Shown here piece by piece: positions 7,486-16,147 of a DNA stretch of 64,000 nt (the first letter of the stretch is position 1; every line of letters starts with the position of its first letter). The notes under the pieces are model-generated. The model was not told where the DNA came from, did not search any database, and was given only the letters and a program-made list of their open reading frames with translations. Location of the stretch: positions 1 through 64,000 of the forward strand of contig JAEUHE010000001.1 in assembly GCA_016793885.1 (NCBI GenBank), read 5' to 3'. Source of the DNA: Verrucomicrobiales bacterium (GTDB lineage Bacteria > Verrucomicrobiota > Verrucomicrobiia > Limisphaerales > UBA11320). Both the position numbers and the translations under genes were made by a program.

Positions 7486-9651
7486 ATGAAACACGCTCTC
7501 TTCATTTCCTCAGGACTGATCCTGCTGGCAGGCGAGGCCTCGAGCCAGAGCGCGGATGGAACTGTTTCCGACTCTTCCGTCGCTGGCGCTCGTGCAGCAA
7601 ATTTATCAACCAACACCCTCTCTAGCTTGGATCAAGTGGTTGTCACCGCGACGCGACGCGAGCAACGCCTGCTGGAGCTGCCGTTCAGCAGCCAGTCTCT
7701 TCGCGGGGCCGCCGTTCGCCGCGAATCGATGGCCGCGAGCGTTCCCGACGCCATGGTCCAGGTACCTGGAGCCATGATTCAGCAAACGGCGCGCGGGCAG
7801 GGGTCGCCCTATTTGCGAGGCTTTACTGGATTTCGCACCGTGGCACTGGTGGATGGGATCCGGTTGAACAATTCCACCTTTCGGGATGGCCCGAACCAGT
7901 ATTGGAGCACCATCGATGCGCTGGCTGTCGATCGGCTCGAGGTGATTCGGGGGCCGGGGTCAGTCATGTACGGCAGCGACTCCATCGGAGGGACGGTCAA
8001 CGCGCTGATGCGTTCCCCGACTTACCAAGCGATGCCCGGGGCACAGTGGGGAGGAGCGACCTATTATCGATTCGGCTCAGCGGAGCGAGCGCAGGTTGCC
8101 CGAGGCGAATTCAGCGGCTCCGAGTTCGATCGGTGGGGGTTCAATCTGGGAGTCAGCGGCAAGTCGTTTGGCGACGTTCAGGGCGGGGAGGAAGTTGGGC
8201 GGCAGCCGCACACGGGTTACGACCAATGGGATGCCGATGCCAAGGCGCAGTACTTCTTCAGCCCGAACACCAAGCTGACCCTAGCGTATCAGCGCACCGA
8301 ACAGGATGACGTGCAGCGAACCCACCGCACCATCTACGGGTTGACCTGGGAGGGGCTGACCCGAGGAACCGATCGGCAGCATCTCTTCGATCAACAGCGC
8401 CAGCTCAGCTACGCTCGGCTGGCCCATGCCACCGAGCGTGGGGATGAGTTCACCGCGACCCTTTCCTGGCAGATTCAGGATGAGCGACAGTTTGTCGAGC
8501 GAAGCAATCGTACGACGCAACGGACGACAGTGGATGTGGACACCCTGGCGTTGTCACTTCAGGGGCTGAGCCCATCTCAAATAGGAGCGTGGACCTACGG
8601 GCTAGAGCATTACCACGATTTCGTGTCCTCCTCTCAACGAACCTACGCCGCCAACGGTGTCTTGACCTCCACCGCCATTCAGGGTCCGGTTGCTGACGAC
8701 GCCGCTTATGATCTTCTCGGAGTCTATGTTCAGGACGAAGTTCCGATCCTCGAACGGTTAAGCCTCACGGTGGGCGGACGTTTCACTTGGGCGCGGTCCG
8801 ATGCGGGACGGGTTCGTGATCCGATCACGGCTTTGGCCACTTCGTTCAGCGATGACTGGGCGAATGCGGTGGGTAGCGGACGTTTGCTTTGGCATCCGGA
8901 CACGGAAGAGCGTTGGGGGCTGTACACCGGGGCTTCTCAGGGATTTCGAGCGCCGAATCTGAGTGACATGACGCGATTCGATATTGCCCGCAGCGGCGAG
9001 TTGGAGACGGCGGCTTTCGACCTTCAGCCCGAAAAGTTTTTGACTTTGGAATGGGGCGCCAAAACCGCCCAAGCCTGGTGGGAGGCGGAGGCAGCCTACT
9101 ATCATACGTTCATCGACGACCTGATCGTGCGGACTCCCACCGGGGCGGTTATTGGGGGTGCGAATGAGGTCACGAAGCGCAACGCCAGCACAGGCTGGAT
9201 TCATGGAGTCGAAGCCTCCGGTCGTCTGAGGTTCGGTTCAGGAGTCAGCTTGTTTGGCCAAGCCAGCTGGCAGGAGGGAGAAGCGGATGCGTTTCCCACC
9301 TCGGCTGCGGCGAGCGTGCGTGCGCCATTGAGCCGGCTGAATCCCGTCAGCGGGTTGGCTGGGCTGCGTTGGGACTCTCCGACAAAATCGTTTTTCAGCG
9401 AGGTCTTCGGCCAGGCGGCCGCGAAACAGGATCAGCTATCGCCCGACGATGCCCGCGACACGCAGCGAATTCCCCCTGGAGGGACGCCGGGATGGGCTAC
9501 TCTCAATTTCCGCGTAGGATATGCCTGGCGTGAGCAGTTCTTCCTAACGGCTGCATTGGAAAATGCCCTTAACGAGGACTACCGGTTGCATGGCAGCGGG
9601 TACAATCAGCCGGGACGCAATTTCAAGGTGGGGACGGAATGGCGGTTTTGA
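7486..9651 (+). CDS. TonB-dependent outer-membrane receptor
   Basis: A 721-residue receptor with a signal peptide ending near residue 22 (MKHALFISSGLILLAGEASS), a clear TonB box (DQVVVTATR, 49-57), a plug with SPYLRGFTGFRTVALVDGIR and the conserved DRLEVIRGPGSVMYGSDSIGG around 149-169, and a C-terminal barrel ending in TEWRF. The plug resembles iron or haem receptors of the BfrA/HmuR type in general motif, but the barrel shows no diagnostic haem motif that I can confirm, so the ligand stays open. It follows the first receptor by about 640 bases and probably has its own promoter. A dispersed palindrome follows the stop. Confidence 0.88.
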   Translation: MKHALFISSGLILLAGEASSQSADGTVSDSSVAGARAANLSTNTLSSLDQVVVTATRREQRLLELPFSSQSLRGAAVRRESMAASVPDAMVQVPGAMIQQTARGQGSPYLRGFTGFRTVALVDGIRLNNSTFRDGPNQYWSTIDALAVDRLEVIRGPGSVMYGSDSIGGTVNALMRSPTYQAMPGAQWGGATYYRFGSAERAQVARGEFSGSEFDRWGFNLGVSGKSFGDVQGGEEVGRQPHTGYDQWDADAKAQYFFSPNTKLTLAYQRTEQDDVQRTHRTIYGLTWEGLTRGTDRQHLFDQQRQLSYARLAHATERGDEFTATLSWQIQDERQFVERSNRTTQRTTVDVDTLALSLQGLSPSQIGAWTYGLEHYHDFVSSSQRTYAANGVLTSTAIQGPVADDAAYDLLGVYVQDEVPILERLSLTVGGRFTWARSDAGRVRDPITALATSFSDDWANAVGSGRLLWHPDTEERWGLYTGASQGFRAPNLSDMTRFDIARSGELETAAFDLQPEKFLTLEWGAKTAQAWWEAEAAYYHTFIDDLIVRTPTGAVIGGANEVTKRNASTGWIHGVEASGRLRFGSGVSLFGQASWQEGEADAFPTSAAASVRAPLSRLNPVSGLAGLRWDSPTKSFFSEVFGQAAAKQDQLSPDDARDTQRIPPGGTPGWATLNFRVGYAWREQFFLTAALENALNEDYRLHGSGYNQPGRNFKVGTEWRF

Positions 9652-9673
9652 GATCCGCATAAACCAGCACTGG

Positions 9674-9763
9674 ATTAACCACGGATTTCACAGATGACAC
9701 GGATGGAAAGAGGGATTGGGGAGTCGTGTTCTGATCTGTGGAATCCACGAAATCCGTGGTTTC
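9674..9763. repeat. Palindromic AACCACGGATTTC element
   Basis: AACCACGGATTTCACAGAT near 9677 pairs with ATCTGTGGAATCCACG...AAATCCGTGGTTT ending near 9762. Partial relatives lie at 7303 and 47466. It sits between the convergent ends of the TonB receptor and the phosphatase fusion and may act as a transcript end. Confidence 0.65.
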
Positions 9764-9779
9764 GATCCACACCTCTAAG

Positions 9780-10694
9780 TTAATTCCGATAGGCTTTGTG
9801 GCAAGTGCTGCAGCTTTTGATCACCTGTTGAAAGGCGGCATCTCGCGAGGGAGACGCAGAGGTTGGGCTGGCTAATTCGCGGTGGAGGGTTTCGACTGCC
9901 GACACCGCCGATTGCAGTTTCGCGCGGTAATCAGCGGGGCGTTTGGCGGAATCATCCGTCCGAAGCAACTCGCGCACATGCTCCCACAGCAGCTTCGCAG
10001 AGTGGACGGGAGTGAGGTCCGGCTGGCGGGGGATGCTAGACCAACCCAACTTCTGAGCCGCTTTAAGTCTCTCGAATTCTTCATCGATGGCCACCATGGC
10101 ATCGACTAGGGAGGAGGCTTGGGCGATCTCTGGAAGGCGAGTCACGGCAGAAAGGCTTTGAGGGGTGGGTGGCTGAAAGGTCATCGCGCTCCGGTAAAGT
10201 CCCGCATAGTCCATTGAAGTGCCGGCCTGCTTGAGCCAGGCGACTGCCTGATTGGTCGACCAGCCGGCCGTGGCTTCGCAAATGACTGCGACGGCTGCCG
10301 GCCCCCGATGCAGCCCGTGGTGGCAATGAATGTAAATGGGGCCTTGGGAGGTTTGAGCTGCCTTGGTGAGTTCGGCGACCCGTTGCAGCGGTACTCCGTC
10401 ATAACCGATCGGCAGGTGGATGTAGCGAATTCCATGCTGGCGTGCGGTTTCAACCTCCGGTTTGCCACCATCGACGCTGACAATGGTCTTCACACCCAAG
10501 CGAGCCAGTTCGGCGAAGGCCGCTTCTCCCGTGGGCGAGTTGCCGGACAAAAGATTCGTCGTGACTCGGAACACGTTGCGGATGTGGGTGGTGGCGAGTG
10601 GGGTTCCCAGGGCTGCGGGCGGGGCTGGGTTGGATTTGTGATCCGCTGCCGCAGCGAACGTCAGCGTCAGGAGCAGAGCGAGGATGGTTCCCAT
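9780..10694 (-). CDS. Exported dual-specificity-type phosphatase fused to a cytochrome c'-like domain
   Basis: A 304-residue protein with a signal peptide (cleavage near residue 17). Residues about 35-180 form a cysteine phosphatase domain: the P-loop HCHHGLHRG at 123-131 gives the Cys-x5-Arg signature (Cys124, Arg130). A possible general acid cannot be fixed by eye, although the GYDGVP loop at 98-103 is in the right place. Residues about 200-304 are helical and end in CSTCHKAYRN, a single CxxCH haem-attachment site (295-299) at the extreme C-terminus, as in cytochromes of the c' type. The N-terminal domain therefore acts in the periplasm, where c-type haem is attached. The fusion is clear; the substrate and the electron partner are unknown. 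Confidence 0.8.
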   Translation of the reverse strand: MGTILALLLTLTFAAAADHKSNPAPPAALGTPLATTHIRNVFRVTTNLLSGNSPTGEAAFAELARLGVKTIVSVDGGKPEVETARQHGIRYIHLPIGYDGVPLQRVAELTKAAQTSQGPIYIHCHHGLHRGPAAVAVICEATAGWSTNQAVAWLKQAGTSMDYAGLYRSAMTFQPPTPQSLSAVTRLPEIAQASSLVDAMVAIDEEFERLKAAQKLGWSSIPRQPDLTPVHSAKLLWEHVRELLRTDDSAKRPADYRAKLQSAVSAVETLHRELASPTSASPSRDAAFQQVIKSCSTCHKAYRN

Positions 10695-10847
10695 TTTGTT
10701 CCTAGTATGGCTTGACCTACTCTAAGAGTCGTTAGCGCACGCTGTCAAATGCCGCCCGTGTTCTGCTACCGGAGCATGTCAAAATGCTAGCCAATAGTCT
10801 TGCATGATCGGGTAAGGAAACGCAGGATTCTGAATATATACGTGCTC

Positions 10848-11627
10848 ATGAGTATGACTTACTTCACCACCCTTCGAAATCAGTTTGTGGACTCCTTCGG
10901 CTTGACCCTCGCTCGAGCTAGCTTCGTGACGAGTCTGGCAGTCGGCAGTTCGGTTTCGGGCCAATCGATTGCGGTCCCGAATGCCTCGTTTGAGTCTCCG
11001 ACGACTCCGCCGGGCTTCCCGGCGTTTCCTCAAGTGGACCAGTGGCAAAAGACGCCCGAGGTGCCGGGGATCCCGCTGCCAGGAGGCATCACCTGGGACC
11101 AATTGTCCGGAGTCTTCCCGAATACCCCGGCGGGCTCAGGGAATCACATCGACAATCTCGATGGGGCTCAGGCCGCCTATATCCTGGCTATACCTGGCGT
11201 AGGTCTGTACCAGAGTTTGTCGACCTCCTTTGAGGCGGGAAAATCCTATTCGCTGTCGGTTGGGATTCTGGGTGGAGGTGGCATCGCTGAGGGAAGCACT
11301 TTTGAACTTGGCCTGTTTTACACGGATGCTGGGAACAGCCTCGCTCCCGTGGCTGCGACCTCGATCACCTATACGCCCGCAGCTTTTCCGAATGCGACCC
11401 ATCTGCTGGACTACCAAGTCACCTTACCTGCGGTTCAGGCGACCGATGCCTGGGCTGGCAAGAATATCGGCATCCGGCTCCTTTCGACGTTTGGCACCGG
11501 GGCGGGGTATTGGGATCTGGACCAAGTTCGGCTGACAGTGGTCCCTGAGCCCACATCGATCGCCTTGGTGGCCTTGGGCTTCGGAGGGATGCTGATGGCG
11601 GTCCGGCGCTCGCGCTCGGTGCTCTGA
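10848..11627 (+). CDS. PEP-CTERM sorted extracellular protein
   Basis: About 259 residues from the Met at 10848, chosen because it directly precedes a hydrophobic export segment; frame-compatible Mets lie at 10800 and 10854. The mature N-terminus begins IAVPNASFESP, a motif common in carbohydrate-binding-like beta-sandwich domains. The tail has VPEP, a hydrophobic stretch and RRSRSVL, the tripartite PEP-CTERM signal read by exosortase/archaeosortase-type enzymes, so the protein is destined for surface or matrix sorting. It opens an apparent three-gene unit; the downstream paralogue begins 3 bases after its stop. Ligand unknown. Confidence 0.82.
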   Translation: MSMTYFTTLRNQFVDSFGLTLARASFVTSLAVGSSVSGQSIAVPNASFESPTTPPGFPAFPQVDQWQKTPEVPGIPLPGGITWDQLSGVFPNTPAGSGNHIDNLDGAQAAYILAIPGVGLYQSLSTSFEAGKSYSLSVGILGGGGIAEGSTFELGLFYTDAGNSLAPVAATSITYTPAAFPNATHLLDYQVTLPAVQATDAWAGKNIGIRLLSTFGTGAGYWDLDQVRLTVVPEPTSIALVALGFGGMLMAVRRSRSVL

Positions 11628-11630
11628 CAT

Positions 11631-12608
11631 GTGAATCACATCCACTATTCTTTAAGTGGCCTCACGCCGAGTCGACTCCGTCGCTACGGTAGCTTTCGGA
11701 GCTTGGCGCTCTTGCTGCTAGCACTGGTGTGGGCAGGATGCGTTGGTGCGCTTCCGATACCCGTTCCGAACGGCTCCTTCGAATCTCCCCCAGTGATTTT
11801 TGTTTCCACGGAGTTTGATGCTTGGCAGAAGAACGCCAAGCCGGACGGGTATCCGGAGGATGATGACGGGTTTCTCTGGTCGCAGTTGACGGGCCAGTTC
11901 AAGAATCCGGCTCCGGGCGCTTTTGATCGGCTGGAGAACTGTGATGGCGATCAAGCGGTATGGGTGTTTGCGATCCCTGGGGTGGGGATCTTCCAAGATC
12001 TGATTCCCTGGAACCCCTCTGGATCTGATTCGAACTCAAGTGTTGCTCGGTTTCGAGTCGGTAGTTCCTACCAGCTCGCTGCCGGGGTGATCGGGGGAGG
12101 AGGAGGTATGTCCAATGGGGCCCCTCTGCAGCTGAGCATTTATTATCGCGACGGGCTGAGCAACCGTGTGACTCTGGCGTCCACCGTCATTACCAATTCA
12201 CGGATGACGTTTCCAACGCTGACCCGCCTCGTCGAGTTTCAGGTGGAGACGCCTGAGGTGCGTGCCGACGATGCCTGGGTTGGTCAGCCTATCGGGATTG
12301 CCATCGACTCGACGGTCAGCCCGGAACTGGAAGGGGGCTATTGGGATGTCGATGCAGTTCGTCTGACGGAGCGGGCTCCTTTGCGACTTCAAGCCTCCAC
12401 CGTGAACGAACGGGGATTTCGCTTTGAGATTCAGAGTGAGATTGGCCTGCGAATCGCGGTATTGGCCTCGGCGCGGTTAACCGCACCCGTTGCCGAGTGG
12501 ACGCAATTCACGACGCTGACAAATGTCACTGGGAGTCTCTCTTTCACCAGTGGTAATCTTGACGGTTCGTCACGATTCTTTCGAGCGCAGGCCCTTCCTT
12601 CAGAATGA
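11631..12608 (+). CDS. Secreted paralogue of the preceding protein, lacking PEP-CTERM
   Basis: A 325-residue product from GTG, 3 bases after the previous stop, so translation is probably coupled. Its N-terminal domain (residues about 35-245) parallels the upstream protein element for element: IPVPNGSFESPP, a W-Q-K after it, a LWSQLTGQF segment against WDQLSGVF, AIPGVGIFQDL against AIPGVGLYQSL, GYWDVDAVRLT against GYWDLDQVRLT. Where the neighbour has a PEP-CTERM tail, this one has about 80 further residues forming a beta-rich module ending SRFFRAQALPSE. A similar ending (pattern F/Y-[FY]-R near the C-terminus) occurs in three other exported proteins of this window. The stop overlaps the pseudopilin start by 4 bases. 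Confidence 0.8.
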   Translation: MNHIHYSLSGLTPSRLRRYGSFRSLALLLLALVWAGCVGALPIPVPNGSFESPPVIFVSTEFDAWQKNAKPDGYPEDDDGFLWSQLTGQFKNPAPGAFDRLENCDGDQAVWVFAIPGVGIFQDLIPWNPSGSDSNSSVARFRVGSSYQLAAGVIGGGGGMSNGAPLQLSIYYRDGLSNRVTLASTVITNSRMTFPTLTRLVEFQVETPEVRADDAWVGQPIGIAIDSTVSPELEGGYWDVDAVRLTERAPLRLQASTVNERGFRFEIQSEIGLRIAVLASARLTAPVAEWTQFTTLTNVTGSLSFTSGNLDGSSRFFRAQALPSE

Positions 12609-13420
12609 GCGGCCACCCTGGATTGTCACGACAGTGTCCCCCTCGCCGCGCTTCGGCCAAATCTGTTGGCGGCTTCACCTTGGTCGAGTTGCTGGTGGTC
12701 ATCGCGATCACTGGAGTCCTGGCCTCCCTGCTCCTGCCAACGATCTCCCGAGCACGGATGGCTGGATTGAGGGCGGCGTGTGTTTCGAACCTGCGGCAGG
12801 TTGGGGTGGCGGTGCAGATGTATGCTCACGACCATGAAGGGCTGATCCCGTATGGTCCGGTGGCGCCGCCCTTCACGAGTCCCGCGAGCTTCTATCCGTC
12901 CACTGGAACTCCGACCAGCCTGCTTTCCTTGCGCGACGGCAAGCCTGTTGGTTTGGGTCTTCTGCTTTCGTCTTATCTGTCGAGCACACCGCGAATCCTT
13001 TTCTGTCCGGGGGCTGATCAGCCGTTGGACGCAGATGGGGAGCTGGCCAAAGTGGGGGCTCGGCAGGCGCAGGGAAGCTACTACTATCGGCATGCTGGCG
13101 TCGTCCAGCTCTTCTATACCCCACCCGGGCGGCCGGAGCACATTCAACTCGATGCATTGGGGAAGAATCGCAATGGAGATCCCATTCAGGCCCTGGCAAT
13201 CGACACCATGTTTTTGTCACCACCGGGGCTCGAGTCGTTCAATGTCCAGACCCGCACCCATCACCAACAGCGCTTTGCGAACATTCTGTTTGCGGATGGG
13301 CACGTCGGCATCGGGCCGAACGCCGATGGTCGATTCACGGTGGACCTGCGGGAGGGTGATCTGCGCGCCGCATTCAGCAAGATCCTTGAGGTGCTGGAGC
13401 GAGCAGATGTGCAGCGCTAG
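12605..13420 (+). CDS. Type IV/II pseudopilin-like protein of the PVC type
   Basis: A 271-residue protein with a class III prepilin leader: GGFTLVELLVVIAI, cleavage expected after Gly23, with Phe24 as residue +1 and Glu28 at +5, then the hydrophobic N-terminal helix to about residue 46. The C-terminal part contains NILFADGHVGIG preceded by His-His-Gln-Gln, the H-x(9-10)-DG motif of the abundant pseudopilins (DUF1559-like) of Planctomycetes and Verrucomicrobia. Processing by a prepilin peptidase and assembly with a type II-like machinery is the family expectation; neither is encoded nearby. Its ATGA overlap with the upstream paralogue gene implies co-expression with the two secreted beta-sandwich proteins. 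Confidence 0.85.
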   Translation: MSGHPGLSRQCPPRRASAKSVGGFTLVELLVVIAITGVLASLLLPTISRARMAGLRAACVSNLRQVGVAVQMYAHDHEGLIPYGPVAPPFTSPASFYPSTGTPTSLLSLRDGKPVGLGLLLSSYLSSTPRILFCPGADQPLDADGELAKVGARQAQGSYYYRHAGVVQLFYTPPGRPEHIQLDALGKNRNGDPIQALAIDTMFLSPPGLESFNVQTRTHHQQRFANILFADGHVGIGPNADGRFTVDLREGDLRAAFSKILEVLERADVQR

Positions 13421-13422
13421 CA

Positions 13423-14004
13423 TCACCGATTCGGTGCATATTTGGCCAATTTGCGCTGGAGGCTGCGACGGTCGATGCGTAGGAGTCGGGCGGCTTGGGA
13501 AATGTTTCCGTGGCACTCGGCCAGGACACGGTGCATGTGTTGCCACTCGACCCATTCCAAGGAAGGAACTTGGGGGAGCCGTTCCTCCGTTGAGGGAGCG
13601 CCGGCGGCCGAGGGGTCGGCCGCGAGCGCATGCAGGATTTGATCCGTATCGGCTGGCTTGGTCAGGTAGTCGTGAGCGCCGAGCCGGACGGCTTTCATGG
13701 CCGTGGCCACGCTCGCATAGCCGGTGAGCATGACAATCCGGAGCTGGGGCTGGATCTGCAGAAGGCGCGGGATGAGTTCCAGGCCGCCGGACTCGGGGAG
13801 GCGAAGGTCGACGACCGCCGAAACGAAGTTGCCACGTTCGAGTTGTTCCACGGCGGCGGCCGAGTCGGCCACGGATTCGACCTCAATTCCGCGCTGTCGG
13901 AGCGCACTCGCCAGGCAATCCCGGAACCGCGGATCATCGTCCACGAGCAGGATAGGATCGAGTTTGGGGGTGGAACTGTCCGATGGCGGCTGGCCAGCAT
14001 TCAT
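13423..14004 (-). CDS. regA: Redox response regulator of the RegA/ActR family
   Basis: A 193-residue two-domain regulator. The receiver domain has the acidic pair in LLVDDDPRFRD, phosphoacceptor Asp66 (AVVDLRLP), Thr94 in MLTGYAS and Lys116 (DYLTKPAD). The C-terminal helix-turn-helix ends NISQAARLLRIDRRSLQRKL (residues 168-187), the Fis-like DNA-binding helix characteristic of RegA/PrrA/ActR. The start overlaps the kinase stop by 4 bases. In known systems RegA controls respiratory, photosynthetic or nitrogen genes by redox state. Its stop is only 2 bases from the convergent pseudopilin stop. Confidence 0.85.
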   Translation of the reverse strand: MNAGQPPSDSSTPKLDPILLVDDDPRFRDCLASALRQRGIEVESVADSAAAVEQLERGNFVSAVVDLRLPESGGLELIPRLLQIQPQLRIVMLTGYASVATAMKAVRLGAHDYLTKPADTDQILHALAADPSAAGAPSTEERLPQVPSLEWVEWQHMHRVLAECHGNISQAARLLRIDRRSLQRKLAKYAPNR

Positions 14005-15335
14005 GTCGGTGAAGGGGTGTTTAGGGGGACGGTTGGCAGTCGGAGCCGGACTGTGGTGCCTCGTCCTTTTTCAGAATCGATCTCCATGCTGCCACCCACC
14101 TGCTGAACGAAGAGGCGGACGAGGAAAATGCCGAGGCCCTTTCCTGAGCCTTTGGTGGTAAAGAACGGGCTGCCGAGTCGGCTTAGGAAGTCGGGATCCA
14201 TGCCACAGCCTGGGTCGATCACTCGCAGATCCAAGCTGTCGTTGGAGGTGGCGGCGGCGCGAACCTCGACGGTCGAACCCGCGGAGCTGGCTTCGAGACC
14301 ATTTTGGACCAAGGAAACCAGGCTTTGTATGAGGGCCACCCTGGGCAGATGGAGGCAGGTCCCTTCCGACGCGTCATGAATGGCGATCCGCGAGAGTTGT
14401 TCGGGCAGCAACCGCGAGCGCATTTCCTTGAAGCAATCGGACAAGGCATACCCTTCGACATCGGGAGCGGAGTCCCCGATTGCATCGGGGTTGATTTGGT
14501 CCAGGATCACACGACAGCGGTCCACCTCTTCCCGGATGAAGCGGGCGGCCGGAAGGAACTCTTGGGCGGCGCTGCTGCGATAGGCCGTGCGAGTGAGTTC
14601 GTGCGATGCCACAGCGATGCTGGCCAGGGGGCTTCCCAGCTCATGGGCAACCCCCGCGGCGAGGGCTGTGAGAGCAGCCGATCGCTCCGTTTCGGCGGCG
14701 AGGGATTGGGCGCGAGCTAGGTCGCGTTGTTGCTGTCGAATCGAGGCATTGAGCTGGATGACGAAGTAGCTGATGGCGGCGGCGGTCAGCACGAAGGAAA
14801 CCAGCATGCCTTGGAGATGGAGGTTGGTTTCCGCATGCGCCGTGGTGTGCGCCAGCATTCCGTGGGCGAGGTGGCCGGAAGCGGAGGGGAGAAAGAAAAG
14901 GGCGGCGTAACAAAGGGAGCACCAGCCGCAGAGCGCGCCCGTCCACAGTCCGCTGACCAGCATGGCGGCCATGGTGATGTGGATCAGGTAGAAGGAGCCA
15001 AATGGATTGTGCGGTCCGCCGCTGCAGGCGAGGAGTCCGGTCAGGGCGAGCGCATCCAGCAGTAATACGCCAGCGATCCAGTTTGCGCCGTCCCCCGGAA
15101 CTCGATCCCTGAGCGCAGGCAGAGCGATGTTACTGAGCGCTACGAGCGTGACGATGGTCAGCATCTCGGGCACCGGTAAAGGAATCTTGAGACAGGACCG
15201 GACTGCGAGGATGGTGATCGTTTGGCCGATCACGGCCGTCCAGCGGAGTCTGACCAGCCAATCCCACGGCGCGGGACGGAGCAACGGAATGCCGGATCGC
15301 GGCTGAGCTGAGGCGACTAAGACATGAGGGGGCAT
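14001..15335 (-). CDS. regB: Redox-sensing membrane histidine kinase of the RegB/ActS family
   Basis: The kinase probably starts at the Met at 15335 (444 residues); a longer frame reaches 15401, but its first 22 residues do not look like family sequence. Six hydrophobic segments lie between residues about 45 and 215 of the long form, with GGPHNPF after the third (128-134), the ubiquinone-sensing loop signature of RegB. The H-box is AAGVAHELGSPLASI with His253, followed by VDRCRVIL with Cys296, matching the position of the redox-active Cys known from RegB. The N and G boxes (QNGLEAS, DPGCGM, GKGLGIFL) are intact. The downstream regulator overlaps it by 4 bases, and a small cytochrome lies upstream. 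Confidence 0.85.
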   Translation of the reverse strand: MPPHVLVASAQPRSGIPLLRPAPWDWLVRLRWTAVIGQTITILAVRSCLKIPLPVPEMLTIVTLVALSNIALPALRDRVPGDGANWIAGVLLLDALALTGLLACSGGPHNPFGSFYLIHITMAAMLVSGLWTGALCGWCSLCYAALFFLPSASGHLAHGMLAHTTAHAETNLHLQGMLVSFVLTAAAISYFVIQLNASIRQQQRDLARAQSLAAETERSAALTALAAGVAHELGSPLASIAVASHELTRTAYRSSAAQEFLPAARFIREEVDRCRVILDQINPDAIGDSAPDVEGYALSDCFKEMRSRLLPEQLSRIAIHDASEGTCLHLPRVALIQSLVSLVQNGLEASSAGSTVEVRAAATSNDSLDLRVIDPGCGMDPDFLSRLGSPFFTTKGSGKGLGIFLVRLFVQQVGGSMEIDSEKGRGTTVRLRLPTVPLNTPSPT

Positions 15336-15384
15336 GTAGTGGCGGAGTCGGTTCGACTCGCCTCCACAGCAAGGACAAGCAAGA

Positions 15385-15472
15385 GAGAGCGCGTCGCCCA
15401 CCGAAGGCTGACGAGGCCCTGCGGACAGGGCAGGAGCCAGCGAAAAGGGGATCCCCCCCCTGACGCGCTCTC
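15385..15472 (-). promoter_or_regulatory. Structured leader between the cytochrome and regB
   Basis: GAGAGCGCGTC (15385-15395) pairs exactly with GACGCGCTCTC (15462-15472), enclosing a second perfect hairpin GCCCTG-CGGA-CAGGGC (15416-15431). On the minus strand it lies in the 150-base gap between the small cytochrome stop and the preferred regB start. It could be an attenuator, a partial terminator or a dispersed repeat; no T-run follows. Confidence 0.45.
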
Positions 15473-15485
15473 GAAAAGTGGAGGC

Positions 15486-15866
15486 TTAGTCGGGCTTGTG
15501 TTCGCTATGGCAGGCTTTGCAATTGACTGCTTGCTTGAATTTTTCGAGCGCGCCTGGCTCGTCCTTGGCCAGAGCTTCGGCGGCTTTGGCGAGCGCCGAA
15601 CTCTTTTCCTTCCAACTCGCGGCGCTGCCTTTCGGCGGCTCATTGAGCGGGAGTTCCTTGTAGCAGGCTACGAGTTTGGCGATCTCTTCCTTGGAGGCCG
15701 TTCCCTTGGTGACTTTCTTGCAGATCGAATCATCACCCTTGTTGATAGCCTTCATGATCTCCTTGGTGGTGAACTTCGGTTTGGGTTGTGAGTCGGCTGC
15801 GAAAAGCGACCAACTCAGGCCCGTAGCCACGAGTGCGATTGTGATCAGTGCTGCTTGGTTCTTCAT
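15486..15866 (-). CDS. Small exported c-type cytochrome, C-terminal CxxCH
   Basis: 126 residues from the Met at 15866, chosen because it begins the signal peptide MKNQAALITIALVATGLSWSLFAAD; the frame is open further upstream, but that sequence is Arg-rich and unlike coding sequence. The mature protein is a Lys- and Ala-rich helical domain ending CKACHSEHKPD, a single haem-binding site at 116-120, the layout of cytochrome c' and c556-like four-helix proteins. Two further Cys (49 and 68) are present. It lies upstream of regBA on the same strand, so it may be co-transcribed with the redox regulators and report on or take part in electron flow; that link is inference. Confidence 0.75.
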   Translation of the reverse strand: MKNQAALITIALVATGLSWSLFAADSQPKPKFTTKEIMKAINKGDDSICKKVTKGTASKEEIAKLVACYKELPLNEPPKGSAASWKEKSSALAKAAEALAKDEPGALEKFKQAVNCKACHSEHKPD

Positions 15867-16147
15867 GCGATGTCTTGAGGTGTTGTGGTTTTCTACTCTT
15901 CCCACGGGTATGGCACATGCCAGCCGGAGGAGCCTAGAAAGTTGCGGGGAGGGCGGGGCTAGGAGCCGTGTCTGCGCGAATCGTTCAGCGAACCGGCGAC
16001 CACCTCGGAGCCCAAGACCCCCCAAAGCTGTACAGGGAACTCTAGGCGCGTGGAATCCACCGAGCTGGCGAGTCGTGATCGATCAATATCTGTCTGGAAA
16101 CCTGACTCTTCGATCCTGACCCGAGGCGCCAAAGGCCTGGACAGAAT

